Positions 29,994-38,824 of a stretch of 48,980 bases of DNA are shown one piece after another. Below the pieces are notes generated by a model, which searched no databases, was not told where the DNA came from, and saw only the letters and a list, made by a program, of their open reading frames with translations. Position numbers and translations under genes: made by a program. Source of the DNA: CAWCLK01 sp963796225 (GTDB lineage: Bacteria > Actinomycetota > Nitriliruptoria > Nitriliruptorales > Nitriliruptoraceae); the NCBI GenBank assembly GCA_963796225.1, contig CAWCLK010000025.1, forward strand, positions 1-48,980. Direction: 5' to 3'. Within the stretch, counting starts at the first letter, position 1, and every line of letters starts with the position of its first letter.

Positions 29994-31456
29994 ATGTCCA
30001 TCGACTTCGCCGCGATCGCACCCGAGCTGGTGCTGACGATCACCGCGCTCGTCGTGCTGCTCGTCGACCTCGTGCTCAAGGGCGACGCCAAGCAGCTGGC
30101 CAACCCGCTGGCCGCCATCGGCACGACCACCTCGATCGTGTTCACGGCGCTGCTGTGGAACAACGACCGCAGCGTGTTCAACGACACCTTCGTCGTCTCG
30201 AACTACGCGGTCGTGTTCAAGATCGTGTTCCTCGGGGCGCTGCTGGCGATCCTCGGGATCTCGTGGCGCTACTTCGCCGAGGCCCGGTTCTTCCAGGGCG
30301 AGTACTACTTCCTGCTGCTGGTCAGCTTCCTCGGCATGATCATCATGCCGAGCGCCCGTGACCTGCTGCTGCTGTTCGTCGCGCTCGAGACGGTCTCGGT
30401 CCCGGCCTTCGTGATGGCCGGCATGCGCAAGCGGGACCTGTACTCCTCCGAGGCCGCGCTCAAGTTCTTCCTGATCGGCGTGCTGTCGGTCGCGCTCATG
30501 CTGTTCGGCATGTCGATGATCTACGGGTTCACCGGCACGACGAACCTGACCGGCATCGCCCAGTGGATCGGCGCCAACGACACCCCGCCGCTGCTGCTGG
30601 CCAGCGTCCTGCTGGTGATCGTCGGCTTCGGGTTCAAGGTCTCGGCCGTCCCGTTCCACTTCTGGGCCCCGGACACCTACGCCGGCTCGCCCATGCCCGT
30701 GGCCGCCATGCTCGCCGTGGCCTCCAAGGCCGCCGGGTTCGCCGGGCTGATGGCCGTCACCTTCGTGGCGTTCGAGCCCGTCGCCGACGTGTGGGCCCCC
30801 GCGATGGGCGTGCTGGCCATCCTCACCATGACGCTGGGCAACCTGATCGCCCTGCAGCAGCAGGACGTCATCCGCCTGCTCGCCTACTCCTCGGTCGCCC
30901 AGGCCGGCTACATGCTGATCCCGTTCGGCCTGGCCCAGTCCGGCAACACGGCCGTCAACGACGCCGCCGTGCAGGCCGATCGTCTTCTACCTCGCGTCCT
31001 ACGCCGTGATGAACATCGGGGCGTTCGCCGTCGCGATCGCGGTCAACCGCCGCACCGGCCAGCGCGCCATCGCCAACTTCGCCGGACTCGGGCAGCGCTC
31101 GCCCCTGCTCGCCGGGGCGATGACCGTCTTCCTCGATCTCGCTCGGTGGGCTGCCCCCGACGGTCGGCCTGTGGGCCAAGTTCGCGATCATCCAGGCCGC
31201 CGCCGAGGCCAGCACGCCCTTCGGGTTCGTGATGATCGGCTTCCTGGCGCTCAACTCGGTGATCGCCTTCTTCTACTACCTGCGCCTGGTCTGGCTGATG
31301 TGGATGGGTGACGCCCCCGCCGGCGTCCCCGCCGTCCAGCCCAGCGTCCAGCTGGCCGGCGTCGTGGTCGTGCTGGTGCTCGGGACCGTGGTGCTCGGCG
31401 TCCTGCCCGGCCTGATCTCCACCGCGACCTCGCAGGCGGTCCTCGCCACGCCGTGA
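29994..31456 (+). CDS. nuoN: NADH-quinone oxidoreductase subunit N (cluster 2), two frameshifts
   Basis: This is the second NuoN, about 486 aa after removing an extra G at about 30978 (expected VQAIVFYLASYAVMNIGAF) and another at about 31135 (expected MTVFLISLGGLPPTVGLWAK). Other motifs are FVALETVSVPAFVMAG with the conserved Glu, KVSAVPFHFWAPDTYAGSP, and QQDVIRLLAYSSVAQAGY. Both errors are the same C[G]A type. It is the last gene of cluster 2, followed by hairpins. Confidence 0.93.
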
Positions 31457-31464
31457 TCGGGACG

Positions 31465-31485
31465 GGGCGCAGGACACCTGCGCCC
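31465..31485 (+). terminator. Hairpin after nuo cluster 2
   Basis: A perfect 9 bp GC-rich stem (GGGCGCAGG / CCTGCGCCC) with a 3 nt loop lies 8 nt after the nuoN stop. A second short hairpin follows at 31485-31500. There is no T tract, as is common in high-GC actinobacteria. Confidence 0.6.
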
Positions 31486-31500
31486 GGGGCGCGCACCCCG

Positions 31501-31689
31501 GGCACCCGTCCGTGGGCCCGGCGTCGTACCCTCGATGCACCCCGCGACGCCCCGTGCAGGACGTGGCCGGTCGGACCGAGTGACCGGGAACGCCGCGCCC
31601 CGCACGGACGTTGTCGAGGGTGATGCGGACCGGCGGTACGCCGGCCGCGTGCAGACCCGCACGCGGGTGCCCGCGACGAGGACCCAACC
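31501..31689 (+). promoter_or_regulatory. Upstream region of htpX
   Basis: No gene is supported here. TACCCT at 31527-31532 could be a -10 box, giving a leader of about 150 nt. GC-rich inverted segments near 31625-31670 could fold. No known regulatory motif was recognised. Confidence 0.3.
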
Positions 31690-32605
31690 ATGTTTGGCAA
31701 GTGGGCGAAGACGTTCGTCCTGATGGCCGCGCTGTCGGGCATCCTGCTGTTCATCGGCAGCTTCTGGAACCAGACCGGCCTGACCATCGCGCTGATCATC
31801 GCGCTCGGCGATGAACGGGTTCAGCTACTTCTTCTCGGACAAGCTGGCCATCAAGATGGCGCAGGCGGAACCGATCACCGAGGAGCAGTACCCGGAGATC
31901 TACGCGATCGTGCGCGGCCTGGCCCAGAAGGCCGACCAGCCGATGCCGCGGATGTACATGAGCCCCAGCCCGCAGCTCAACGCGTTCGCCACCGGCCGCA
32001 GCCCGGACCACGCCGCCGTGTGCGTCAACCAGGGCCTGTACCAGGCGCTGGACCGCGAGGAGCTCGAGGGCGTGCTCGGCCACGAGCTGCAGCACGTCTA
32101 CAACCGCGACATCCTGATCGGCTCGATCGCCGCCACCATCGCCACGGCCATCACCTACATCGCCATGATGGCCCGCTTCGCCGCGATCTTCGGCGGCGGG
32201 GGCGGTCGCGACAACGAGGGTGGCAACCCGCTGGCGCTGCTGGCCATGGCCATCGTCGCCCCGATCGCCGCGACGATCATCCAGCTCGCGGTCACCCGCT
32301 CGCGCGAGTCGATGGCCGACCACACCGGCGCCGAGCTGACCGGCAAGCCGCTGGCCCTCGCGTCGGCCCTGGCCAAGCTCGAGAAGGGCAACAGCGACCC
32401 GCGCCGCATCCGCATGGGCGGCACCCGCGCCGAGACCAACGGGGCGATGCAGCACATGTACATCTCCGCCCCGTTCGGCGGCCGCGCGGCCAGCAAGCTG
32501 TTCCGCAGCCACCCGCCGACCGAGGAACGCATCGCGGCCCTCGAGCAGCAGGCCCGCGAGATGGGCCAGCTCGGCCCCGGCGAATCGGTCTACGGCCGCA
32601 TGTGA
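31690..32605 (+). CDS. htpX: HtpX-type membrane zinc metalloprotease, one frameshift
   Basis: HtpX is an M48-family membrane protease of protein quality control, cutting misfolded membrane proteins. About 304 aa after removing an extra G at about 31810 (expected LGMNGFSYFFSDK). Two N-terminal helices are followed by the zinc motif GHELQHVYNRD (HExxH), two more hydrophobic segments flanking a Gly-rich loop, and the third ligand region SRESMADHTGAELTG. The C-terminal SHPPTEERIAALE is also typical. The ATG at 31690 was kept because the first helix (TFVLMAALSGILLFIGSF) follows it directly. Confidence 0.93.
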
Positions 32606-32629
32606 CCTCGCGGCCCCACCCCGTGACGC

Positions 32630-32665
32630 ACGACGGTTCCGGTACCCACGTACCGGAACCGTCGT
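32630..32665. terminator. Strong bidirectional hairpin between htpX and metY
   Basis: A perfect 16 bp inverted repeat (left arm 32630-32645, right arm 32650-32665) with loop CCAC lies 24 nt past the htpX stop. As a symmetric structure it can stop transcripts from both convergent genes. The stem core GGTTCCGGTAC resembles that of the next hairpin. Confidence 0.75.
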
Positions 32666-32690
32666 CGTTCATGGGCCGGGGTCGTCCTGC

Positions 32691-32728
32691 CGTGACAGTT
32701 CCGGTGGCCCGGCACCGGAAGCGTCACG
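32691..32728. terminator. Second hairpin, next to the metY stop
   Basis: The arms CGTGAC and TTCCGGTG pair with CACCGGAA and GTCACG around a GCCCGG loop, with one 2x2 internal mismatch. It sits 10 nt beyond the metY stop on the minus strand, so it probably terminates metY. Confidence 0.6.
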
Positions 32729-32738
32729 CGGCCTGCGG

Positions 32739-34007
32739 TCAGGCCGCCGCCAGCGCCTGGTCGAGGTCGGCGATCAGGTCGTCGATGTGCTCGATGCCGA
32801 CGCACAGCCGGATCATGTCCGGGGTCACGCCGGCGGTCTCGAGCTCGGCCTCGGCGAGCTGGCGGTGGGTCGTGGAGGCCGGGTGGGCGGCGAGTGACTT
32901 GGTGTCGCCGATGTTCACCAGCCGCGTGAACAGCTGCAGCGCGTCGTAGAAGCGCTCGCCGGCCTCGAAGCCGCCCTCGATCCCGAAGCTGAGCAGCCCG
33001 GACGCCTTCCCGCCGAGGTAGCGGTTCGCGAGCTCGTGGTAGGGCGAGCTCGGGAGCCCGGCGTACTCGACCCAGGTGACCTTCGGGTGGTCCTGCAGGT
33101 ACTCCGCGACGGCCTGCGCGTTGCTGCAGTGCCGCTCCATGCGCAGCGGCAGGGTCTCGAGGCCCTGCATCAGCAGCCAGGCGTTCATCGGGGAGATCGC
33201 GGAGCCCGTGTTGCGCAGCGCCACGGTGCGGGCGCGACCGATGAAGGCCGCCTCGCCGAGCGCCTCGGTGTAGACGACGCCGTGGTAGGCCGGCTCCGGC
33301 TCGCTGAGCATGGGGAAGCGGTCGGCGTGCTCCGCCCACGGGAACCGGCCGCTGTCGACGATCACGCCGCCGACCGTCGTGCCGTGCCCGCCGACGTACT
33401 TGGTGAGCGAGTGCACCACGATGTCGACGCCGTGCTCGATGGGCTTCAGCAGGGCCGGGCTCGGGACGGTGTTGTCCACGATCACCGGGACCCCGTGGCG
33501 GTGGGCCATCTCGCAGATCGGGGCGAGGTCGGGGATGTTGCCGGCGGGGTTGCCGAGCGTCTCGAGGTAGACCGCGGTGGTCTTCTCGTCGATCAGCGCC
33601 TCGATGTCGTCGGGCGCGTCGGAATCGGCGAAGCGCACGTCGATGCCCTGGTCGGGCAGCATGTGTGCGAACAGCGTGTAGGTCCCCCCGTACAGCTGGG
33701 GCACCGAGACGACGTTGTTGCCGCTCTTCGAGATCGTCAGGATCGCGTAGTTGATCGCCGCCATCCCGGCGCTGGTGGCCAGCGCCGCGACCCCGCCCTC
33801 GAGCGCGGCCATGCGCTGCTCGAGCACGTCCTGGGTCGGGTTCATGATCCGCGTGTAGATGTTGCCGGGCACGGCGAGGTTGAACAGGTCGGCGCCGTGC
33901 TGGGCGTCGTCGAACGCGTACGCCACCGTCTGGTGGATGGGCACGGCCACGGCCTTGGTCTCGTCGGGCTCGTAGCCGGCGTGGATGGCCAGGGTCTCGT
34001 CTCGCAC
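32739..34007 (-). CDS. metY: O-acetylhomoserine/O-acetylserine sulfhydrylase
   Basis: This PLP enzyme makes homocysteine from O-acyl-homoserine and sulfide in methionine synthesis. The 422 aa product belongs to the Cys/Met-metabolism family. It shows TSAGMAAINYAILTI, the cofactor-contact VIVDNTVPSPALLKP, the PLP-lysine segment VVHSLTKYVGGHGTTVGG, and the family end RLCVGIEHIDDLIADLDQAL. The length fits the acetylhomoserine sulfhydrylase group. metA lies 49 nt upstream on the same strand, so the two form a methionine operon. Confidence 0.93.
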   Translation of the reverse strand: MRDETLAIHAGYEPDETKAVAVPIHQTVAYAFDDAQHGADLFNLAVPGNIYTRIMNPTQDVLEQRMAALEGGVAALATSAGMAAINYAILTISKSGNNVVSVPQLYGGTYTLFAHMLPDQGIDVRFADSDAPDDIEALIDEKTTAVYLETLGNPAGNIPDLAPICEMAHRHGVPVIVDNTVPSPALLKPIEHGVDIVVHSLTKYVGGHGTTVGGVIVDSGRFPWAEHADRFPMLSEPEPAYHGVVYTEALGEAAFIGRARTVALRNTGSAISPMNAWLLMQGLETLPLRMERHCSNAQAVAEYLQDHPKVTWVEYAGLPSSPYHELANRYLGGKASGLLSFGIEGGFEAGERFYDALQLFTRLVNIGDTKSLAAHPASTTHRQLAEAELETAGVTPDMIRLCVGIEHIDDLIADLDQALAAA

Positions 34008-34056
34008 GTGCGGTCCTCTCGTCGGTCGTGCAGGCAGTTCGGGCAGCCTCGGGCCG

Positions 34057-35127
34057 TCAGCGCAGCGTCGCGAGGGGATCGTCGGGGTCGACCCCGTCCA
34101 TGAAGGGCACGCCCCGCTGCATGTTCGTCAGCCGGTAGACCAGCCCGAGCCAGTTGTTGAAGATCGCCTTGCCGGTGTCGGTCCAGGTGTTGTCGAGCAG
34201 CGGGGCGAGCTCGTCCTCGGGGAACTCGGGCAGCGGGTCCCCGGCGTCGCGGGCGGCCAGCGACGCGTCGAGGTGCTCGTGGAGCCGGTGCGCCCCGTGC
34301 GGTGGCAGGTAGTGCGACGGGTGGGGCGGGATGGCGTCGAGCTCGCCGTCGAGGAAGCGCTGCAGCTCGCGCTTGTACTCCTTGAGCAGGCTGATGGCGT
34401 CGTACTCGGGGTGGCCCTGCAGGTAGACGGTGCGGAACCCGTCGGCGCTGGTGCCGAGGTGGAAGTCACCCTCGATGGACTCGATCAGCACCTGCAGGCC
34501 CGCGCCGGCGACCTGGCGGGAGGTGATCTCGTTCCAGCGCGAGTGCGGCACGTCGAAGCGCGTGTTGGTGCCGTGCAGCAGGGCATGGTCGGGGACCACC
34601 GCCCGGTGCGGGAAGACCCCCCACCGCTTGGTCTGCAGCGGGCGGCGCTCGATCCCGTGGAAGTGCTGGACCAGCGCGTGGGTGGCCAGGCACGAGCACA
34701 GCGTGGAGGTGACGTGCTCGGAGGCCCACCCGACGACCTCGGCCAGCGGCTCCCAGAACGGTTCGTCCTCGAGCCGGGGGTTGGAGACGTTGGCGCCGGT
34801 CACGATCAGGGCGTCGAGGCCCTCCTCGCGCAGGTCGGCGAAGGACTCGTAGTGCTCGTCGATGTAGGCCTGGGTCTCGGGGCTGCGGGGCAGGCCCGGG
34901 ACGGTGAAGGGGTGCACGTAGAGCTGCACGATCGTGTTCGCCCCACCCACCAGGCGGATGAACTGCCGCTCGGTCAGCTGCAGGGCCGTGTCGGGCATCA
35001 TGTTGAGCAGCCCGATGTGCAGCTCGCGGATGTCCTGGGCCAGGGCCTCCTCGACCCCCAGCACCTGTTCACCGGACGCCGCGAGCGCGCGGAAGCTCGG
35101 CAGCGACGAGTGCGCGACGATGGCCAC
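34057..35127 (-). CDS. metA: Homoserine O-acyltransferase, MetA type
   Basis: This enzyme activates homoserine by acylation (acetyl or succinyl), the first step to methionine. The 356 aa product has IGLLNMMPDTALQLTERQFIR, the nucleophile region STLCSCLATHALVQHFHGI, VPHSRWNE, and the catalytic His/Glu segment YLQGHPEYDAISLLKEYKRE. GTG 35127 is supported by an AGGAA site. A C-terminal extension of about 40 residues ends at LATLR. It is probably co-transcribed with metY. With a sulfhydrylase partner the acyl donor is more likely acetyl-CoA, but this is inference. Confidence 0.93.
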   Translation of the reverse strand: MAIVAHSSLPSFRALAASGEQVLGVEEALAQDIRELHIGLLNMMPDTALQLTERQFIRLVGGANTIVQLYVHPFTVPGLPRSPETQAYIDEHYESFADLREEGLDALIVTGANVSNPRLEDEPFWEPLAEVVGWASEHVTSTLCSCLATHALVQHFHGIERRPLQTKRWGVFPHRAVVPDHALLHGTNTRFDVPHSRWNEITSRQVAGAGLQVLIESIEGDFHLGTSADGFRTVYLQGHPEYDAISLLKEYKRELQRFLDGELDAIPPHPSHYLPPHGAHRLHEHLDASLAARDAGDPLPEFPEDELAPLLDNTWTDTGKAIFNNWLGLVYRLTNMQRGVPFMDGVDPDDPLATLR

Positions 35128-35163
35128 GGTCGGGTGTTCCTCGTGAGACGGGGCGGTCCCCGC

Positions 35164-35169
35164 ACGCTA
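35164..35169 (-). promoter_or_regulatory. Putative -10 box TAGCGT for metA
   Basis: Read on the minus strand, it would give a leader of about 30 nt before the GTG at 35127. That is too short for a SAM riboswitch. Confidence 0.35.
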
Positions 35170-35197
35170 GCGGTGGGCCACGTGGGGGCGAATCGCG

Positions 35198-35890
35198 TCA
35201 GGCGCGCTCGGCCTCCGCCTGCAACCAGCGGCTGACCAGCACGACGGCGGCCACCACCAGCACGAGGCCCGCGCCGGTCAGCCAGGGGCCGCCCTGTTCG
35301 TAGGCCGTCCCGAGCGCCAGCCCCACGCCGAACACCATGGCGAACGACACCACCGCCCCGACCAGGTCCGCCATCAGGAAGGTCCAGGTCCGCACGTCGG
35401 ACACCCCCGCGGCTGCGGCGATCACCGTCGGGGGCAGGGCCGCGACGCGGCCGATCACGGCGACGGCCGGCCCGCGGCGGGCCAGGACACGCTGGGCCAC
35501 CTCGAGGCGGTCGGGCGGCACGGCCCGCGACAGCCAGGCTGGCCCGGTCCCGTCACGCAGGTCCTCGGCGTAGGCACGCCCGAGCCCGAAGAACGCCCAG
35601 ACGCCCCCGACCATCAGCGGCAGGTAGGCGAGGAAGGTCACCAGCACGCCGGGCGTGGCCCGGGTCCGGGTCAGGCCGCCGGCCAGCAGCAGGATCTCCT
35701 TGCCGGGGCGCAGCAGGGTGAGCAGCCCGACGTCGTCGGGCGTGAGCACCGGGACCAGCGGCAGCGCGAGGATGGGGATCGCGTAGCGCAGGCCGGACAG
35801 CGCCAGCAGTGCGCCCCGCCACCGGCGGGCGCGGTCGAACCCGTCCGGCGACGCGGCCGGAGGGACGGGGGGATCGGCGGAGGCGGTCAT
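35198..35890 (-). CDS. DedA/VTT-domain-like membrane protein
   Basis: This 230 aa integral membrane protein has about five hydrophobic segments. LTLLRPGKEILLLAGGL in the first half and VAVIGRVAALPPTVIAAAAG in the second resemble the two re-entrant segments of DedA/SNARE-associated (VTT) proteins, which handle lipids such as undecaprenyl phosphate or phosphatidylethanolamine. The family assignment is moderate, since the usual E/D motif of the first re-entrant loop is not clear. ATG 35890 is chosen; TAGCAT (complement of 35904-35909) lies close enough upstream for a near-leaderless transcript. Confidence 0.65.
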   Translation of the reverse strand: MTASADPPVPPAASPDGFDRARRWRGALLALSGLRYAIPILALPLVPVLTPDDVGLLTLLRPGKEILLLAGGLTRTRATPGVLVTFLAYLPLMVGGVWAFFGLGRAYAEDLRDGTGPAWLSRAVPPDRLEVAQRVLARRGPAVAVIGRVAALPPTVIAAAAGVSDVRTWTFLMADLVGAVVSFAMVFGVGLALGTAYEQGGPWLTGAGLVLVVAAVVLVSRWLQAEAERA

Positions 35891-35906
35891 GGTCGGACGC
35901 TCGATG

Positions 35907-36704
35907 CTACGGCCGTGGGGGCGGCTGGCAGGTCTCGCAGGCGTAGGCCCAGCGCCCCGCCAGGTCCCACCGGCGGACCGGCGTGCCACACCGGGGGCAG
36001 TGCTCGCGTCGGTACACGTGGACGCGTTCGTCCCGGCGCATGCGGGAGCGGGGGCGGCCGACCTCGGCGGGGTCGGTGGTGACGATGCGGCGGTACCGGA
36101 CGCCGTACCGCATCCAGTCGACCAGCGTGTCCCACATCGACTGCCACTGCGCGTGGGTGACGGCGGGGGAGGGGACCTCGGGGTGCAGGCCGTGCACGAA
36201 CAGCACCTCGGCGCGGTAGACGTTGCCGACGCCGGCCAGCACGCCCTGGTCCATCAGGGCTCGCCCGATGCCGACGCGCCGACGCTGCAGCGCGGCCCAT
36301 CCGCGCTCCGGGTCCGCGTCGGGGCGCAGCGGGTCGGGGCCGAGGCGGTCGACGATGGCGTCGACCTCGTCGGGACCCAGCAGCTCGCACGCCGTCGCGC
36401 CGGTCAGGTCCACGCACCGCTGGCCGTTCTGCACGCGCATGCGGACGGTGTCGCGAGGCTGCGGCGGGGGGACCGGGTGGGTTCGGAACTTCCCGAACAG
36501 GCCCAGGTGGACGTGCACGAACGCCCCGCCCTCGTAGCGGTGGAACAGGTGCTTGCCCCAGGCGTCGGTGTCCTCGAGGACGCGGCCGTCGACCTGCGCG
36601 GCACCCGGGAACCGTCCCTGCGGGGAGGACACGGCGACCGGCCCGCCGGCGAACCACGCGGCGTGGTCCCGGGCGAGCCGGTGGATGGTGTGGCCCTCGG
36701 GCAC
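35907..36704 (-). CDS. Fpg/Nei family DNA glycosylase (Nei2-like)
   Basis: This enzyme excises oxidised bases and nicks the strand. The 265 aa product starts at GTG 36704 with PEGHTIHRLARDHAAWFAG, so Pro2 and Glu3 are the catalytic residues after Met removal. Other marks are WGKHLFHRYEGGAFVHVHLG, the helix-two-turn-helix GIGRALMDQGVLAGVGNVYRAE, and a zinc finger CPRCG ... CETC near the C-terminus. The VSSPQGRF segment matches mycobacterial Nei2 as I recall it. Its stop is 16 nt from the DedA-like start, so the two may form an operon. Confidence 0.9.
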   Translation of the reverse strand: MPEGHTIHRLARDHAAWFAGGPVAVSSPQGRFPGAAQVDGRVLEDTDAWGKHLFHRYEGGAFVHVHLGLFGKFRTHPVPPPQPRDTVRMRVQNGQRCVDLTGATACELLGPDEVDAIVDRLGPDPLRPDADPERGWAALQRRRVGIGRALMDQGVLAGVGNVYRAEVLFVHGLHPEVPSPAVTHAQWQSMWDTLVDWMRYGVRYRRIVTTDPAEVGRPRSRMRRDERVHVYRREHCPRCGTPVRRWDLAGRWAYACETCQPPPRP

Positions 36705-36778
36705 GGGGAGGTCCGGGAGACGGGGACGGGCGTGGTCGGGAGGTGTTCGGCGCCGGCAGCGTCGGCGGCCGGCGTCGT

Positions 36779-36784
36779 TATCCT
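36779..36784 (+). promoter_or_regulatory. Putative -10 box TATCCT upstream of the MauE-like operon
   Basis: It is 30 nt before the ATG at 36814 and in the right place for a promoter divergent from the Nei-type gene. No good -35 is visible. Confidence 0.4.
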
Positions 36785-36813
36785 CGCGAGGACTCGCCGT
36801 CGAGGTCCGCTGG

Positions 36814-37332
36814 ATGCCCCTCACCATCGCTGGTGCCTGGATCGGTGCCGGCCTGCTGCTGCTCGCCGGCGTCGCCAAGGTCACCCGCCCCGCCGCGCCC
36901 GGTCGCGCCCTGGTGCTCGCGGGCCTGCCCGGCGGCGCCGTCGCGGCCCGGGGGCTCGGCGTGCTCGAGGTCGCGGCCGCGGTGGTCGCCCTGGCGGTCG
37001 GCGGCTGGGCGTGGACCGGGACGGCGCTGCTGTACCTGGGCTTCACCGCCTTCGTGGTGCGCGAACGCCGCCGCCCCGCGGCCAGCTGCGGGTGCTTCGG
37101 CGAGGACGACGTCCCCCTGACCGCGGTGCACGTGGTGGTCGACGCCCTGCTGGCACTGGCCGCGGTCGCGGCCGTGGTCGGCGGGGCGCCCGGCGTGGTC
37201 GGTCTCGGACTGGCGGGCGGGGCGTGGCTGGCGCTGCCGCTGGCGGTGGTGGCCACCTTCGTGGTGCGGATGCTGCTGGTCGACCTGCCGGTGCTGGCCG
37301 ACGCGGTCCGCGTGGCCGAGGTGGGCCCGTGA
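36814..37332 (+). CDS. MauE/DoxX-like membrane protein
   Basis: This 172 aa protein has four hydrophobic helices and the MauE-type motif ASCGCFGEDDVPLTAVHVVVD, with a C-x-C pair at C92/C94 after helix 3. MauE is needed for disulfide formation and maturation of the methylamine dehydrogenase light chain; related proteins pass reducing equivalents across the membrane much like VKOR or DsbB. It overlaps the downstream thioredoxin-like gene (GTGA), giving a MauE-MauD-like pair. No methylamine dehydrogenase heavy chain is in the window, so the pair probably serves the cysteine-rich protein at 39309. Confidence 0.85.
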   Translation: MPLTIAGAWIGAGLLLLAGVAKVTRPAAPGRALVLAGLPGGAVAARGLGVLEVAAAVVALAVGGWAWTGTALLYLGFTAFVVRERRRPAASCGCFGEDDVPLTAVHVVVDALLALAAVAAVVGGAPGVVGLGLAGGAWLALPLAVVATFVVRMLLVDLPVLADAVRVAEVGP

Positions 37333-38147
37333 CCGTCGCCGTCGTGGTCCTCGGCATCGTCGTCGCGATCCTCGCGGTGCTCGTCGCCGGCCTGCTGCGC
37401 AGCCACGCCCTGGTCCTGCGCCGGCTGCACGAGGCCGGCCTCGGGCTCGACCAGCTCGACGTCCCCGGCTCGACGCTGCCGATGGCGCGGGGCGAGACGA
37501 CCTCCGCCCGCCCCGCCGAGCCCCGCGACCACCTGCGGACCCCGCGACCGACCGACGCCCCGTCCGGCCGCCCCGCTGCCGACGTCGCCGGCGCCACCCC
37601 CGCGGGCGGCAGCCTCGGCGTCGCCGTGTGCGGGGTGGAGCACGACACGGTCCTGCTGTTCCTCTCGTCGGACTGCGCCACCTGCCAGCGCTTCTGGACG
37701 GTGCTGGCGACCGGTGCCCCCGAACGCCCCGTCCTGCCCGACGGCGTGCGGCTGGTGGTGGTCACGCACGGGCCGGACCACGAGTCCCCCGCGGCGATCG
37801 CCACCCACGACGCCGTCGTGCCCGTGGTGATGTCGGACCGCGCGTGGACCGACTACGAGGTGCCGGGCTCGCCGTACGCCGTCCACGTCGACGGCCCGTC
37901 GGGGCGGGTGCGGGGCGAGGGCACCGGCGGGGACTGGGGCCAGGTGGCCCAGCTGCTGGCCCGGGCCACCGGCGACCTCGCCTACGTGGGCGAGACCGCC
38001 CCGCGGTCGCGCAAGGCGCGCCGTGACGCGGTGGCCGAGCAGGACACCGACGCGGCGCTGCTCGCCGCCGGGATCCTGCCCGGGGACGACAGCCTGTACC
38101 GCCGCGCCGACGGGTCCTGGGCGGGCCCTCCGGCCGACGCCCCGTGA
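37329..38147 (+). CDS. Membrane-anchored thioredoxin-like protein (TlpA/MauD-like)
   Basis: The 272 aa product has one N-terminal transmembrane helix (residues about 4-23), a Pro/Arg-rich linker, and a thioredoxin-fold domain with LLFLSSDCATCQRFW, so the redox pair is C116-x-x-C119. The cis-Pro region GSPYAVHVDG is also present. The topology places the domain outside the cytoplasm. The arrangement MauE-like then MauD-like is that of the mau cluster and suggests disulfide exchange for an exported client. The C-terminal 40 residues are polar and of unknown role. Start GTG 37329 overlaps the upstream stop. Confidence 0.82.
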   Translation: MTVAVVVLGIVVAILAVLVAGLLRSHALVLRRLHEAGLGLDQLDVPGSTLPMARGETTSARPAEPRDHLRTPRPTDAPSGRPAADVAGATPAGGSLGVAVCGVEHDTVLLFLSSDCATCQRFWTVLATGAPERPVLPDGVRLVVVTHGPDHESPAAIATHDAVVPVVMSDRAWTDYEVPGSPYAVHVDGPSGRVRGEGTGGDWGQVAQLLARATGDLAYVGETAPRSRKARRDAVAEQDTDAALLAAGILPGDDSLYRRADGSWAGPPADAP

Positions 38148-38209
38148 TCGCCCTGTTCGGCCTGGTGCTCGCCCCGCTGGCGGCGCTGCGTGCGTCCTGG
38201 TCCCCCTGA
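38144..38209 (+). CDS. Tiny hydrophobic ORF (21 codons) between the thioredoxin and membrane genes
   Basis: GTG 38144 overlaps the previous stop (GTGA) exactly as the other junctions in this operon do. The frame gives a short hydrophobic peptide, IALFGLVLAPLAALRASW, ending at TGA 38207-38209, 10 nt before the next gene. It could be a one-helix membrane peptide or chance; the overlap pattern is the main support. Confidence 0.35.
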   Translation: MIALFGLVLAPLAALRASWSP

Positions 38210-38218
38210 GGCGAATCC

Positions 38219-38824
38219 ATGATGACGAGCATCACCCCGGTCGGGGAGATGGCGAGGCAGCAGCGGTGGTGGCTGACCACGGCGGCCTACCTCGTGGGGT
38301 CGCTGGCAGGTGGGGCGGTCGTCGGGGCGGCCCTCGGGGCCGTGTCGGTGCCGGTTCGCGCCGTGCTCGACCCGGGCGTGGCACTGGCGCTGCTCGCCAC
38401 CGTGGCCCTCCTCGGACTCCTGGTGGACGTGGGGCCGCTGCCCCTGCCGAGCTGGCACCGGCAGGTCGACGAGCGCTGGCTGTCCACCTACCGCGGGTGG
38501 GTGTACGGCGCCGGCTTCGGGCTCCAGCTGGGCGCCGGGCTGGCGACGATCGTCACCGCCTCGGCCACCTACGTGGTCCTGGCGGCCGCCGTCCTGTCGG
38601 GCAGCGTGGTGGCCGGGACCGCCATCGGCGCCACCTATGGTCTGGCCCGCGCGCTGCCCGTGCTGGGGTTCGCCCGGGTGCGGACCCCCGGTCGGCTGCG
38701 CGCCGCGATGCAGCGCGTCGAGGCGTGGCGCGACCCGGCTGCGCGCGTGACGACGGCGGCGCAGGCGGTGCTCGTCGTCGTCGCCGTCGGGCTGCTGGTC
38801 ACGGGGAGCACACCATGGCGATGA
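38219..38824 (+). CDS. Multi-pass membrane protein of unknown function in the MauE-like operon
   Basis: This 201 aa protein has about five hydrophobic segments. A Gly-rich stretch YGAGFGLQLGAGLATIVT and a second GSVVAGTAIGATYGLARAL are its most distinctive parts and look like a conserved membrane core. No cysteines or known motif were seen, so I do not assign a family. It overlaps the next gene by 10 nt. Position suggests a role in export or assembly of the cysteine-rich protein. Confidence 0.7.
   Translation: MMTSITPVGEMARQQRWWLTTAAYLVGSLAGGAVVGAALGAVSVPVRAVLDPGVALALLATVALLGLLVDVGPLPLPSWHRQVDERWLSTYRGWVYGAGFGLQLGAGLATIVTASATYVVLAAAVLSGSVVAGTAIGATYGLARALPVLGFARVRTPGRLRAAMQRVEAWRDPAARVTTAAQAVLVVVAVGLLVTGSTPWR

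Noticed and set aside
34008..35200. SAM or other riboswitch ahead of metY or metA
   Set aside because: The gap before metY is 49 nt and the space before the metA start is under 80 nt; no riboswitch-like helices or conserved core were seen.
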